Source: Bradyrhizobium sp. 170
Lineage (GTDB): Bacteria; Pseudomonadota; Alphaproteobacteria; Rhizobiales; Xanthobacteraceae
Direction of reading: 5' to 3'
Length of the DNA: 64,000 nt
Assembly (NCBI RefSeq): GCF_023101085.1
Contig: NZ_CP064703.1
Span: 620,001-684,000, forward strand
Part shown: piece after piece, positions 35,001 to 43,866 of the stretch
How positions within the stretch are numbered: position 1 is the stretch's first letter
How the letters are laid out: the number at the start of each line of letters is the position of its first letter
Made by a program: the position numbers and the translations under genes
The notes under the pieces: model-generated
The model's input: only the letters and a program-made list of their open reading frames with translations
Database searches by the model: none
What the model was told of the DNA's origin: nothing

Positions 35001-35416
35001 GTCTGGCGCTGCTTTTCCTGCGCCTGGGCCTGACGGACCGGCGCGGGGTTCGAAATCTGCGACAGCCGCGCGTCGAGGCGCGAAATGGCGTCGTTGAGCT
35101 GTCGGGCCACCGTCGGCTCGCCACGGGCGGCTTCGCCGCGCGAAGTGTCGCCGCGCGGCGTGGCGGGCCGCGAAATCTGCTCGATCTGCTTGGTGATTGA
35201 ATCCAGCCGCTGGTGAATGTCGGCGACGTCGGGGATTTGCCGCGGCATCGCCGGCCGCGGCTCGGAAGGCGCGCCGAAGCTGGGCGGGGCTGGTTCGCCG
35301 ACGGTGGAATTGAGCCAGTCGTTCAATGTCATGCCGGCGCGGCGCGCCGCCGCCTCGGCCCTTTCGCGGACAGAGGGATCGATGCCGTCAACACTCCACG
35401 ATACGCGCGAATTCAT
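32039..35416 (-). CDS. PodJ-like polar localization factor with Sel1 repeats
   Basis: This 1125-residue protein starts MNSRVSWSVDGIDPSVRERA, a conserved rhizobial opening with a ribbon-helix-like segment (RRAGMTLNDWLN). A long region of predicted coiled coil follows (about residues 60-530), then a Pro/Ala-rich stretch and one membrane segment (about residues 760-782, LLVGASVVVIVLGTFKMAM). A periplasmic set of Sel1 repeats (about 900-1060, GVRFAEGKGVAADLDQAAKW and similar) comes last. This order matches PodJ-type polarity factors, which organise cell-pole proteins. The terminal peptidoglycan-binding domain of Caulobacter PodJ is not visible. Confidence 0.8.
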   Translation of the reverse strand: MNSRVSWSVDGIDPSVRERAEAAARRAGMTLNDWLNSTVGEPAPPSFGAPSEPRPAMPRQIPDVADIHQRLDSITKQIEQISRPATPRGDTSRGEAARGEPTVARQLNDAISRLDARLSQISNPAPVRQAQAQEKQRQTDMVERAAAQVYRPAPPLSPASMDFAIAEIAARQNELDSPPPRQMPPRNGAPTASAAQPNFSQPNSSHTMMPAAPAGPDFSSLERHLLKITSQIEALQRPDHVEESIAAFRSELAEIRQAITEAVPRREIESLENEIRSLSRRIDENRQHGSDGQTLTGIERALGEIREVLRSLTPAEQLTGYDEAIRNLGAKLDLILRSNDDPSTVQQLESAIAALRGIVSNVASNDALARLAEDVHTLSAKVDQLPRFEGNSDAFGMLEQRLAALTSTLETRQPPAASEHSEYLENAVRSLSERLDRIPVGNDNASAFAHLEQRVSYLLERLEASGDRSAAPAIDLGRVEEGLHDILRSLERQHASLVALAESNRNSTDTAQPMDSGIVDLVKRELSDIRFSQSETDRRTQDSLETVHSTLGHVVDRLSMIEGDLRTVRAAPAAIASSPAAAEMREEAPRVMTPLQTYPQQSKPELPNPAALQAGPQEHFVAAPREFHAAQPAPVAPPLPPRAISEILEPHATAPRTAIAPELPPDHPLEPGTRPTVRMSSPSERIAASENAISEIASGPKEPVSSSSFIAAARRAAQAAAAAPPPEKPGRSAKAAPKDKGGDKAKADDKNPSNISARIRSLLVGASVVVIVLGTFKMAMTLLDTGSVLQLPMMEQSGEPAAPVQAPAPSESSARPAMPAAPGPLMISPTPVEKQSNNSSAPNTLDSARIAVPPQAAPSPPPASDITGAITTLPATGGKLAMIAVPPTERLPDGIGGPVLRAAALKGDPAAAYEVGVRFAEGKGVAADLDQAAKWYDRAAQAGVVPAIFRLGTFYEKGLSVKKDVDIARRYYAQAAERGSAKAMHNLAVLDADGGGKGANYKSASIWFRKAADRGVADSQFNLGILYARGIGVEQNLAESFKWFSLAAAQGDADAGRKRDDIAKRLDVQSLAAARLAIQTFTPEPQPDDVVNVAAPAGGWDSAPAPATGKPGAKPAATKRTAAVH

Positions 35417-35616
35417 GCTTTCGTCCGGTTCCGCTTCGGCGCCCCACCTGCGCCATCAGCCTCCCCGCGCGTCCCACCGAAGAGACAATCGTATTTCCGC
35501 GCGGCTCGCCTGCCTCGGAACTGACTTTTTCGCGTTACGGTAAAGAACGGGTTAAGGAATGCGACGGACGGCCCTAAAAGTTACCGGGCAGCCAAATCGG
35601 CTGGCTCTAAAAGGCG

Positions 35617-36213
35617 CTAGCCGTTTTTTTCGCGCTGGCTGTCCTCGAGCGCCACGACGTTGGTCCGTTCCGCTCCGGCAGACAGGGCCGACAACGCCTC
35701 GATCGCCTCTTCGCACCATTCCGCCACGGCGCGCTCATAGCTGAGGCCGACGCGAAGTCCGAGCAGTTTGCCGACATCGGCCGGCGGCGCGATGCCGTGG
35801 GGACAACGTTTGTTGAGCAGGCGCTCGTAGCGGGCGAAACGGTCGCGGTGATGTTCCAGCCGCGCCATCAGGTCGGTGCGCAACGGTTCGACGTCGACGC
35901 TGTCGAGCGCGTAGAGCCGCACCAAGAGGTCGTCCTTGATCGAGGCCGGAACGCTCGGCCGCGCGGCCCAATGCCTGAGCGCGGCGCGGCCTTCCGGCGT
36001 GAGCGTATAGACCAGCTTGTTCGGCTTGCCTGATTGCACCACCTCGCGGCCCTGGATATGGCCGCGGTCGCGAAGCTTGGTGAGTTCCCGATAAATTTGC
36101 TGGTGGTCGGCCTTCCAGAAGAATCCAATGGAGTTGTCGAACGTCTTGGCGAGCTCATAGCCCGTCATCGGACGTTCGGTCAGGCAGGCAAGGATCGCGT
36201 CACCAAGCGCCAT
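35617..36213 (-). CDS. PadR family transcriptional regulator
   Basis: A 198-residue PadR subfamily-2 protein: winged HTH (ILACLTERPMTGYELAK, then QQIYRELTKLRDRGHI) plus a C-terminal helical dimerisation domain of the Vir_act_alpha_C type. It is divergent from an NTF2-like gene across a 126-base gap. This contains a tatgca-N6-tgcata dyad overlapping a promoter-like TTGACA. Autoregulation and control of the divergent gene are likely. Control of the beta-oxidation genes further downstream is possible but unproven. Confidence 0.9.
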   Translation of the reverse strand: MALGDAILACLTERPMTGYELAKTFDNSIGFFWKADHQQIYRELTKLRDRGHIQGREVVQSGKPNKLVYTLTPEGRAALRHWAARPSVPASIKDDLLVRLYALDSVDVEPLRTDLMARLEHHRDRFARYERLLNKRCPHGIAPPADVGKLLGLRVGLSYERAVAEWCEEAIEALSALSAGAERTNVVALEDSQREKNG

Positions 36214-36243
36214 GACGCCGGCCTCCGGCTTTCAGTTTGTAAT

Positions 36244-36272
36244 TTGACATTATGCATAAAGTTGCATATGCG
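36244..36272 (+). promoter_or_regulatory. Candidate promoter overlapped by PadR-type operator
   Basis: ttgaca (36244-36249) and tatgcg (36267-36272), 17 bases apart, form a plausible sigma-70-like promoter toward the NTF2-like gene. The dyad tatgca-taaagt-tgcata (36251-36268) fills the spacer, so a bound PadR dimer would block the polymerase. Inferred from sequence only. Confidence 0.5.
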
Positions 36273-36339
36273 TCAACGCGCATAATCGGACCGCGCCTCG
36301 TGCGCGGGCCCGAGCCCGTCATCGCCCGCCAGAGGAGAC

Positions 36340-36729
36340 ATGATGACCATGAGCGGCCTCGACAAGTGGTACGGCTACATGAAGTCCCATGACACGGCGG
36401 CGTTGTGGGACCTGCTACATCCAGATGCGGTGTTCGAAAGCCCCGTCGTCCACACGCCGCAGCGCGGGCGCGACATCACCTTCAAATATCTGGCGAGCGC
36501 CGAGAAGGTTCTTGGCGGCCCCGGCTTCAAATACACCGGCGAATGGCGCAGTGCCAACGGCGCGGTCCTCGAATTCGAAAACGAGATCGAGGGCATCAGG
36601 ATCAACGGCGTCGACATCATCACCTTCAGCGATGACGGTAAGATCACGCATTTCAAGGTGATGGTGCGTCCGCTGAAGGGAATCAATCTGCTGCACCGTC
36701 TGATGGGGGAGCAACTCGCCAGGCAGTGA
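36340..36729 (+). CDS. NTF2-like (SnoaL-type) protein
   Basis: A 129-residue single-domain alpha+beta cone protein: an N-terminal helix with DKWYGYMKSHDTAALWDLLH, HPDAVFESPVV, and strands ending in DIITFSDDGKITHFKVM. The NTF2-like fold is used by many small isomerases, hydrolases and binding proteins. No active-site pattern allows a precise call. AGAGGAGAC precedes the ATG cluster at 36340-36349. It may be repressed by the divergent PadR. The acyl-CoA dehydrogenase gene follows 170 bases later on the same strand. Confidence 0.75.
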   Translation: MMTMSGLDKWYGYMKSHDTAALWDLLHPDAVFESPVVHTPQRGRDITFKYLASAEKVLGGPGFKYTGEWRSANGAVLEFENEIEGIRINGVDIITFSDDGKITHFKVMVRPLKGINLLHRLMGEQLARQ

Positions 36730-36899
36730 GCCAGGGCTTCCGCGATCATCGCCGTCTATGTCGCTATGGCTGACGAGATATTTGCCGGTCCGCTCACTCC
36801 CTAGAATCTCCGGAACCGGATAAGGTCTACGTCCGGAACGCCACACGAATTTCATTTCAAACGCCTTCACCACCTTATCGCCCCTGCCGGGAGAACATC

Positions 36900-38690
36900 A
36901 TGCCGATCTACAAAGCCCCCGTGGAAGACGTCACCTTCCTGCTCAACGACGTGTTCCAGATCGATCGCTACGACAATCTTCCCGGCTTCACCGACGCCTC
37001 CGCCGACGTGCGCGAAGCGATCATCGGCGAGGCTGCAAAACTCTCCGAAGAGGTATTGCAGCCGCTCAATCGCACAGGCGATCTCGAAGGCTGCAAGCGG
37101 AATGACGACGGCTCGGTGACGACGCCGAAGGGTTTTAAGGAAGCTTTCAAGCAGGTCGCCGAAGGCGGCTGGCTCGGGCTATCGGCGCCGGCGGAATATG
37201 GCGGGCAGGGGCTGCCGGTGACGCTGAGCCAGGTCGTCACCGAATTCCAGAGCGCGGCCAACATGGCGTTCTCGATGTATGGCGGTCTGACCATGGGTGC
37301 GACCGCGGCGCTTCTGGTGCATGGCAAGCCCGAGCAGAAGAAGATGTTCGTGCCGAAGATGGTGGCGGGCGAGTGGACCGGCACCATGAACCTCACCGAG
37401 CCGCAATGCGGCACGGATCTCGGGCTGTTGCGCACCAAGGCGGTGAAGCAGGCCGACGGCAGCTACAAGATCACAGGCACCAAGATCTTCATCTCCGCGG
37501 GCGAGCACGATATCGCCGAGAATATCATCCATCTGGTGCTGGCGCGCATCGAAGGCGCGCCGGCCGGCATCAAGGGCGTGTCGCTGTTCGTGGTGCCGAA
37601 GGTGCTGGTCAATGCCGACGGTTCGCTGGGTGCGCGCAACGGCGTGTCCTGCGGCTCGATCGAGCACAAGATGGGCATCCACGGCAATTCCACCTGCGTG
37701 ATGAACTACGACAGCGCCACCGGCTGGCTGATCGGCGAAGAGAACAAGGGCATGCAGGGCATGTTCGTGATGATGAACGAGGCCCGCCTCGGCGTCGCCG
37801 TGCAGGGGCTGGCGCAGTCCGAGGTCGCCTATCAGAACGCCGTCAATTACGCGCGCGAGCGCTTGCAGGGCCGTTCGCTGACGGGCGCAAAGGAGGCCGA
37901 CAAGCCGGCCGACCCGATCATCGTGCATCCCGACGTGCGCCGCGTGCTGCTCACCATCCGCGCCTTCAACGAAGCGGCGCGCGCCATGGTGGTGTGGACC
38001 GCGCTGAAGAGCGACGTCGCCCACCGCTCCTCCGACCCAAAGGACCGTCAGGAGGCTGACGACCATATGGGCCTGATGACGCCGGTCATGAAAGGCGTGA
38101 TGACCGATGTCGGCTTCTCCAACGCGGTGCTGGCGCAGCAGATGTATGGCGGCCACGGCTATATCGCCGAGCACGGCATGGAGCAGTTCGTGCGCGATGC
38201 GCGCATCGCCATGCTCTATGAGGGCGCCAACGGCATCCAGGCGCTCGACCTTGTGGGGCGTAAATTGCCGCGCGACGGCGGCCGCGCCGTGATGGCGTTC
38301 TTTGCCGAAGTCGGCGCCTTCGCCAAGGAGCACGGCGGCGACGAGGCGATGAAGCCGTTCGTCACCCCGCTCTCGGCAGCCCTCGGCCATCTACAGCAGG
38401 CCACCGGCTGGCTGATGCAGAACGCGCTGACCAAGCCCGACAATGCGGGTGCGGCCGCCACCGACTACATGCAATTGTTCGGGCTCGTCACCTTCGCCTA
38501 TATGTGGGCGCGGATGGCCAAAGTGGCTCAGGACAAGATTGCGAGCAGTGGCGCCACGCCCTATCTGAGCACCAAGTTGGTGACCGGCCGCTTCTTCATG
38601 GAGCGCATGCTGCCGGAAACCCATGTCCATCTTGCGCGCATCCAGACCGGCTGCGCGACCACCATGGAATTGGCGGCGGAAGCGTTCTGA
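36900..38690 (+). CDS. Acyl-CoA dehydrogenase (FadE12-like, with C-terminal extension)
   Basis: This 596-residue flavoenzyme matches the long acyl-CoA dehydrogenases of alphaproteobacteria: an N-terminal DUF-type extension (MPIYKAPVEDVTFLLNDVF), the FAD/substrate motif NLTEPQCGTDLGLLRTKA, the catalytic-region MYGGHGYIAEHGMEQFVRDARI, and an extra C-terminal helical domain. It introduces the trans-2 double bond in fatty acyl-CoA, passing electrons to ETF. It is followed by thiolase and FadB/FadJ genes on the same strand, giving a full beta-oxidation set. Confidence 0.92.
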   Translation: MPIYKAPVEDVTFLLNDVFQIDRYDNLPGFTDASADVREAIIGEAAKLSEEVLQPLNRTGDLEGCKRNDDGSVTTPKGFKEAFKQVAEGGWLGLSAPAEYGGQGLPVTLSQVVTEFQSAANMAFSMYGGLTMGATAALLVHGKPEQKKMFVPKMVAGEWTGTMNLTEPQCGTDLGLLRTKAVKQADGSYKITGTKIFISAGEHDIAENIIHLVLARIEGAPAGIKGVSLFVVPKVLVNADGSLGARNGVSCGSIEHKMGIHGNSTCVMNYDSATGWLIGEENKGMQGMFVMMNEARLGVAVQGLAQSEVAYQNAVNYARERLQGRSLTGAKEADKPADPIIVHPDVRRVLLTIRAFNEAARAMVVWTALKSDVAHRSSDPKDRQEADDHMGLMTPVMKGVMTDVGFSNAVLAQQMYGGHGYIAEHGMEQFVRDARIAMLYEGANGIQALDLVGRKLPRDGGRAVMAFFAEVGAFAKEHGGDEAMKPFVTPLSAALGHLQQATGWLMQNALTKPDNAGAAATDYMQLFGLVTFAYMWARMAKVAQDKIASSGATPYLSTKLVTGRFFMERMLPETHVHLARIQTGCATTMELAAEAF

Positions 38691-38754
38691 GATTTTCCGC
38701 CGTTTCCTGTCCTTATCGCCTATAATATTATGATCCTCATACCAGGAGGGCGTC

Positions 38755-39963
<1,209 letters not shown>

Positions 39964-39966
39964 GAA

Positions 39967-40056
39967 CGTAGGGTGGGCAAAGGCGCATCTGCGCCGTGCC
40001 CACCATCACGCACTCCACTGGGAATGGTGGGCACGCTGCGCTTTGCCCACCCTACG
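39967..40056. repeat. Intergenic repeat family A, copy 3
   Basis: Starts cgtagggtgggcaaaggcgc and ends gcgctttgcccaccctacg, a near-perfect inverted repeat. It separates the thiolase and FadB/FadJ genes and may form a hairpin within their transcript. Confidence 0.85.
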
Positions 40057-40113
40057 AATCACCGCTTAACCGCCGCGCCTGACATCGGCTGCCGGCATCG
40101 AGGGAGCACCAAC

Positions 40114-42327
40114 ATGGCCTTCAAGAATTTCAAGCTAGAGACCGACGCCGACGGCATTGCGCTCGCCACCTGGGACATCCCCGGACGTTCGATGAACGTG
40201 CTGGATGAGACCTCGACGACCGAGCTTGAGGAGATCCTGAAGCAGACCACGGCCGATGCCGCCGTGAAGGGCGTCGTCATCACCTCCAGCAAGGAAGCCT
40301 TCTGCGCCGGCGCCGACCTTTCCATGCTTGAGGGCATGAACGTCGCCTATGCCAGGATGCTGAAGGAGAAGGGCGAGGAAGCTGCCAACCAGATGCTGTT
40401 CGACCAGAGCCGGCGCTTCTCGCTGGTGCTGCGCGGCATCGAAACCTGCGGCAAGCCGTGGGCGGCCGCGATCAACGGGCTGGCGCTCGGCGGAGGTTTC
40501 GAGGTGACGCTGTCCTGCCATTATCGCGTCGCGGCTGAAAATCCCAAAACCCGCCTCGGCCTGCCCGAGGTCAAGGTCGGCCTGTTCCCGGGCGCTGGCG
40601 GCACCCAGCGCGTGCCGCGTCTGGTGCCGCCGCAGGATGCGATGACGATCCTGCTCAAGGGCGATCCGGTCACGGTCGACAAGGCCAAGGCGCTCAATCT
40701 GATCCACGCCATCGTGCCGGCGGCCGATCTGATCAAGGCGGCAAAGGACTGGATCAAGGGCGGCGGCAAGGCGGTCGCGCCCTGGGACGAGAAGGGTTTC
40801 AAGCTGCCGGGCGGCCCGGTGTTCTCCAAGAACGGCATGATGATGTTCCCGGCCGGCAACGCCATCTATCGCCGCGAGACCTACGACAATTACCCGGCGG
40901 CGCGCGCCATCATGAGCTGCGTCTATGAGGGCCTGCAGTTGCCGATCGACGCCGCGTTGCGCGTCGAATCGCGTTACTTCACGAAAGTCCTGCGCTCCAA
41001 GGAAGCCGCGGCGATGATCCGCAGCCTGTTCCTGTCGATGCAGGAGCTGAACAAGGGAGCGCGGCGTCCGCAAAACGTACCGCCGACCAGGATCAAGAAG
41101 GTCGCCGTGATCGGCGCCGGCTTCATGGGCGCCAGCGTCGGCTACGTCTCGGCCCGCGCCGGCCTCGATGTGATCCTGATCGACCGCGACCAGGAAAGCG
41201 CCGACAAAGGCAAGGCGCATGCGCAGAAGGTGATCGACGAGCAGGTCGCCAAGGGCCGCGCCAAGGCAGGTGATCGCGACGCGCTGCTGGCGCGCATCAC
41301 GCCGACCGCCGACTACGCCACGCTCGGGGATTGCGATCTCGTCATCGAGGCCGTGTTCGAGGACCGCAAGGTCAAGGCGGAGACCTTTGCCAAGGCGCAG
41401 CAATACCTCAGGGCGGATGCGATCTTCGCGTCCAACACCTCGACGCTGCCGATCACTTCGTTGGCCGAAAGCTTCAAGGAGCAGGGCAAGTTCGTCGGCA
41501 TCCATTTCTTCTCGCCGGTCGAGAAGATGATGCTGGTCGAAATCATCCTCGGCAAGAACACCGGCGACGTCGCGCTCGCCGCCGCGCTCGACTATGTGCG
41601 GGTGATCGGCAAGACGCCGATCGTCGTCAATGACTCCCGCGGCTTCTACGCCAACCGCTGCGTCGGCCGTTACATCGCCGAAGGCAACGAGATGTTCCTC
41701 GAAGGCGTGCCGCCGGCGATGATCGAGAACTGCGCCAAGATGGCCGGCATGCCGGTCGGTCCGCTGTCGCTGTCCGATGAAGTCGCCCTCGACCTCGGCC
41801 TCAAGGTCATCAAGGCGACGGAAGCCGATCTTGGTCCCAATTCCATCAACCCGGATCAGAAGAAGCTGATGGTGGAGCTGGTCGAGAAGCAGGGCCGTCT
41901 CGGCCGCAAGAACAGCAAGGGCTTTTACGATTACCCCGAGAAGGGCAAGGGACAGAAAAGCCTGTGGCCGGGCCTGTCGACGCTGCAGCCCAAGCAGCTC
42001 GATCCGGATACGCTCGACATCGAGGAGCTGAAGCAGCGCTTCCTGGTGGTGCAGGCGGTCGAAGCCGCGCGCACGGTCGAGGATCACGTCATCACCGATC
42101 CGCGCGAGGCCGATGTCGGCTCGATACTCGGTTTTGGCTTCGCGCCGTTCACCGGCGGCACGCTGTCCTATATCGACTTCATGGGCACGCGGAAGTTCGT
42201 CGAGCTCTGCCACAGACTGGAGGCCAAATACGGCTCGCGCTTCACCCCGCCGAAACTGCTGGAAGACATGGCGGCGAGGAACGAGACCTTCTACGGCCGC
42301 TTCCCGCCGAAGAAGGCGGCGGCGTAG
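40114..42327 (+). CDS. fadJ: Bifunctional enoyl-CoA hydratase/3-hydroxyacyl-CoA dehydrogenase
   Basis: A 737-residue trifunctional-type alpha subunit. The N-terminal crotonase domain has [20 protein letters not shown] and [19 protein letters not shown]. The NAD-binding 3-hydroxyacyl-CoA dehydrogenase domain has [15 protein letters not shown] and [16 protein letters not shown], then the paired C-terminal helical domains. It hydrates enoyl-CoA and oxidises the hydroxyacyl-CoA. With the thiolase upstream it should form the beta-oxidation complex. The ATG at 40114 follows GAGGGAG. The open frame upstream to 39973 lies in a repeat and is not used. FadB and FadJ are not distinguishable here. Confidence 0.92.
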   Translation: MAFKNFKLETDADGIALATWDIPGRSMNVLDETSTTELEEILKQTTADAAVKGVVITSSKEAFCAGADLSMLEGMNVAYARMLKEKGEEAANQMLFDQSRRFSLVLRGIETCGKPWAAAINGLALGGGFEVTLSCHYRVAAENPKTRLGLPEVKVGLFPGAGGTQRVPRLVPPQDAMTILLKGDPVTVDKAKALNLIHAIVPAADLIKAAKDWIKGGGKAVAPWDEKGFKLPGGPVFSKNGMMMFPAGNAIYRRETYDNYPAARAIMSCVYEGLQLPIDAALRVESRYFTKVLRSKEAAAMIRSLFLSMQELNKGARRPQNVPPTRIKKVAVIGAGFMGASVGYVSARAGLDVILIDRDQESADKGKAHAQKVIDEQVAKGRAKAGDRDALLARITPTADYATLGDCDLVIEAVFEDRKVKAETFAKAQQYLRADAIFASNTSTLPITSLAESFKEQGKFVGIHFFSPVEKMMLVEIILGKNTGDVALAAALDYVRVIGKTPIVVNDSRGFYANRCVGRYIAEGNEMFLEGVPPAMIENCAKMAGMPVGPLSLSDEVALDLGLKVIKATEADLGPNSINPDQKKLMVELVEKQGRLGRKNSKGFYDYPEKGKGQKSLWPGLSTLQPKQLDPDTLDIEELKQRFLVVQAVEAARTVEDHVITDPREADVGSILGFGFAPFTGGTLSYIDFMGTRKFVELCHRLEAKYGSRFTPPKLLEDMAARNETFYGRFPPKKAAA

Positions 42328-42346
42328 AGCGAGCCGTAAAATCTAT

Positions 42347-42466
42347 CGTCGTCCCTGCGAACGCAGGGACCCATACCGCGTGATCTATCGATAAGGCGTG
42401 TTGATCGACGCCTTCGGCAACCAACAACCCCCTGTGGTTATGGGTCCCTGCGTTCGCAGGGACGAC
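42347..42466. repeat. Intergenic repeat family B, copy 3
   Basis: Outer arms cgtcgtccctgcgaacgcag and tgcgttcgcagggacgac enclose a spacer that contains taccgcgtgatctatcgat. The spacer of the copy at 46019-46140 carries the reverse complement of this, so the two copies are in opposite orientation. Confidence 0.85.
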
Positions 42467-42493
42467 CACCGGAGAGAGCAGTGACACGAACAA

Positions 42494-42522
42494 AAAGGGC
42501 CGGATCATCGATCCGGCCCTTT
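42494..42522 (-). terminator. Strong terminator after the GST gene
   Basis: A 12-bp perfect stem (aaagggccggat / atccggcccttt) has a 5-nt loop. On the minus strand it runs straight into a T-rich tail after the GST stop at 42546. The A-run on the other side makes it potentially bidirectional, also serving the FadB/FadJ transcript. Confidence 0.85.
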
Positions 42523-42545
42523 CCATGTTCGCTATTCGCAAGAAC

Positions 42546-43160
42546 TCACGCGGCCTTCATCAGGCCTTCCTTGGTCAGCGCTTCCTGCACCTTCGGGCGC
42601 GCGGCGATGCGGGCCTTGTAGGCCACGAGGTTCGGCATCTCGGACAGATCGAACTTCATCCGGTCCGCCCAGGACAGCATCGTGAACAGATAGCCGTCGG
42701 CGACGGTGAACTGGCTGCCCATCAGATAGTCGCGCCCCGCAAGCTGGCTGTCGACATACTTGAACTTGCCCATCACCCGGTCCTTGAAGAACGCCTTGGC
42801 CTCATCGGCCAGCACCGGCGAAAACATCGGGCCGAAACTCTTGTGCAGTTCCGTGGTGATGAAATTGAGCCATTCCAGCAGCTTGTAGCGCTCGCTGCTG
42901 TCACGGGCGGGGGCCAGGTTCTTGGCCGCGGCCTTGTCGGCGATCATCTGGACGATGACCGGCCCCTCGGTGACCAGTTCGCCCGAATCGAGCACCAACA
43001 CCGGCACCTGGCCCTTCGGGTTGACCTTCAAAAAGTCGTCGCCGTTTTCCAGCTTCTTGGCGCGCAGGTCGACCTTGACCAGGTCGTAGGGCAGACCGGC
43101 CTCGAGAAGCGCGATATGGGGGGACAGCGAACAGGCGCCCGGGGAATGATAAAGTTTCAT
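42546..43160 (-). CDS. gst: Glutathione S-transferase, beta class
   Basis: This 204-residue protein has the thioredoxin-like N-terminal domain with the beta-class catalytic Cys10 (SPGACSLSPHI), the cis-Pro and gamma-glutamyl-binding segment KGQVPVLVL and ELVTEGPVI, and an all-helical C-terminal domain. It conjugates or reduces electrophiles using glutathione in the cytoplasm. GGGAGGAAAA precedes the ATG. It is divergent from a MarR regulator across a gap with two palindromic operators, and a glutathione-synthesis gene lies just beyond. Confidence 0.93.
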   Translation of the reverse strand: MKLYHSPGACSLSPHIALLEAGLPYDLVKVDLRAKKLENGDDFLKVNPKGQVPVLVLDSGELVTEGPVIVQMIADKAAAKNLAPARDSSERYKLLEWLNFITTELHKSFGPMFSPVLADEAKAFFKDRVMGKFKYVDSQLAGRDYLMGSQFTVADGYLFTMLSWADRMKFDLSEMPNLVAYKARIAARPKVQEALTKEGLMKAA

Positions 43161-43197
43161 GGGGTTTTTCCTCCCTCGACATTATTGGTGGACTGAC

Positions 43198-43243
43198 TAA
43201 ATGCATCTGCATGGAATAGTCAAGATTGATGCAGCTGCATTTA
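43198..43243. promoter_or_regulatory. Twin palindromic MarR operator between gst and marR
   Basis: Two 15-nt arms, taaatgcatctgcat (43198-43212) and atgcagctgcattta (43229-43243), match as inverted repeats at 14 of 15 positions. The second also holds a perfect 12-bp palindrome, atgcagctgcat, and the first a near-perfect one. Their centres are 28 bases apart. Size, symmetry and location fit two MarR dimer sites controlling both genes. Confidence 0.75.
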
Positions 43244-43260
43244 GTGCGGTACACTGATCT

Positions 43261-43770
43261 GTGACTGACACGGACTGGATGATGAAACGCAAACCATCGA
43301 CCGAGGCGACCGCCGCCTGGATCCGCCTGATGCGGGTGCAGAGCCGGGTGCTCGATGCCGTCGAGCAGGATTTGAAGAAAGCCGGCTTTCCGCCGCTGGC
43401 CTGGTATGACGCGTTGCTGGAACTGTCGCGCGCGCCGTCCGGCGAGATGCGCCCGGTGGAACTGGAAAAGCAGATGCTGATCCCGCAATATTCCACCTCG
43501 CGGCTGATCGACCGTCTGGTGGACGAGGGCTTGGCGGCGCGGCGCGAATGCAAGATCGACAAGCGCGGCCAGTTCGTGGAGATCACCGAGGCCGGGCGCG
43601 AGCTGCAGAAGAAAATGTGGAGCGCCTATTCGGCGGCGATCGAAAAGCACGTCGGCTCCAAACTGTCGGATGCCGATGCGATGAAGCTTTGCGGTCTGCT
43701 CGACCGGCTGGGCTGCTCCTGCTCCGACGTCAAGGCGGCCGCTGCCCGCGACGGCGTGCCGGCGCGATGA
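43261..43770 (+). CDS. MarR family transcriptional regulator
   Basis: A 169-residue winged-helix repressor: a dimerisation helix with AWIRLMRVQSRVLDAVEQDL, recognition helix region QYSTSRLIDRLVDEGLAARR, and a wing with KIDKRGQFVEITEAG. Cys residues near the C-terminus (LGCSCSD) could sense oxidants or electrophiles, as in some MarR proteins; this is inference. A GTG start at 43261 is used; ATG 43279 or 43282 are alternatives. It probably represses the divergent gst gene through the twin palindromes. Confidence 0.9.
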   Translation: MTDTDWMMKRKPSTEATAAWIRLMRVQSRVLDAVEQDLKKAGFPPLAWYDALLELSRAPSGEMRPVELEKQMLIPQYSTSRLIDRLVDEGLAARRECKIDKRGQFVEITEAGRELQKKMWSAYSAAIEKHVGSKLSDADAMKLCGLLDRLGCSCSDVKAAAARDGVPAR

Positions 43771-43866
43771 CGGCTCTTATATGTTTCGTTGATGTGGACG
43801 CCGCCGTCCGCATTCCCTTGGCCACACGGCGCGTTCGGTCGAATCGCCAGATATCCGGATTTTTTC

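Noticed and set aside
31988..35200. A 1070-codon open frame on the plus strand opposite the PodJ-like gene
   Set aside because: It is the antisense shadow of a GC-rich gene. The composition is Arg/Gly/Ala-rich with no domain, and the minus-strand product has clear coiled-coil, membrane and Sel1 parts.
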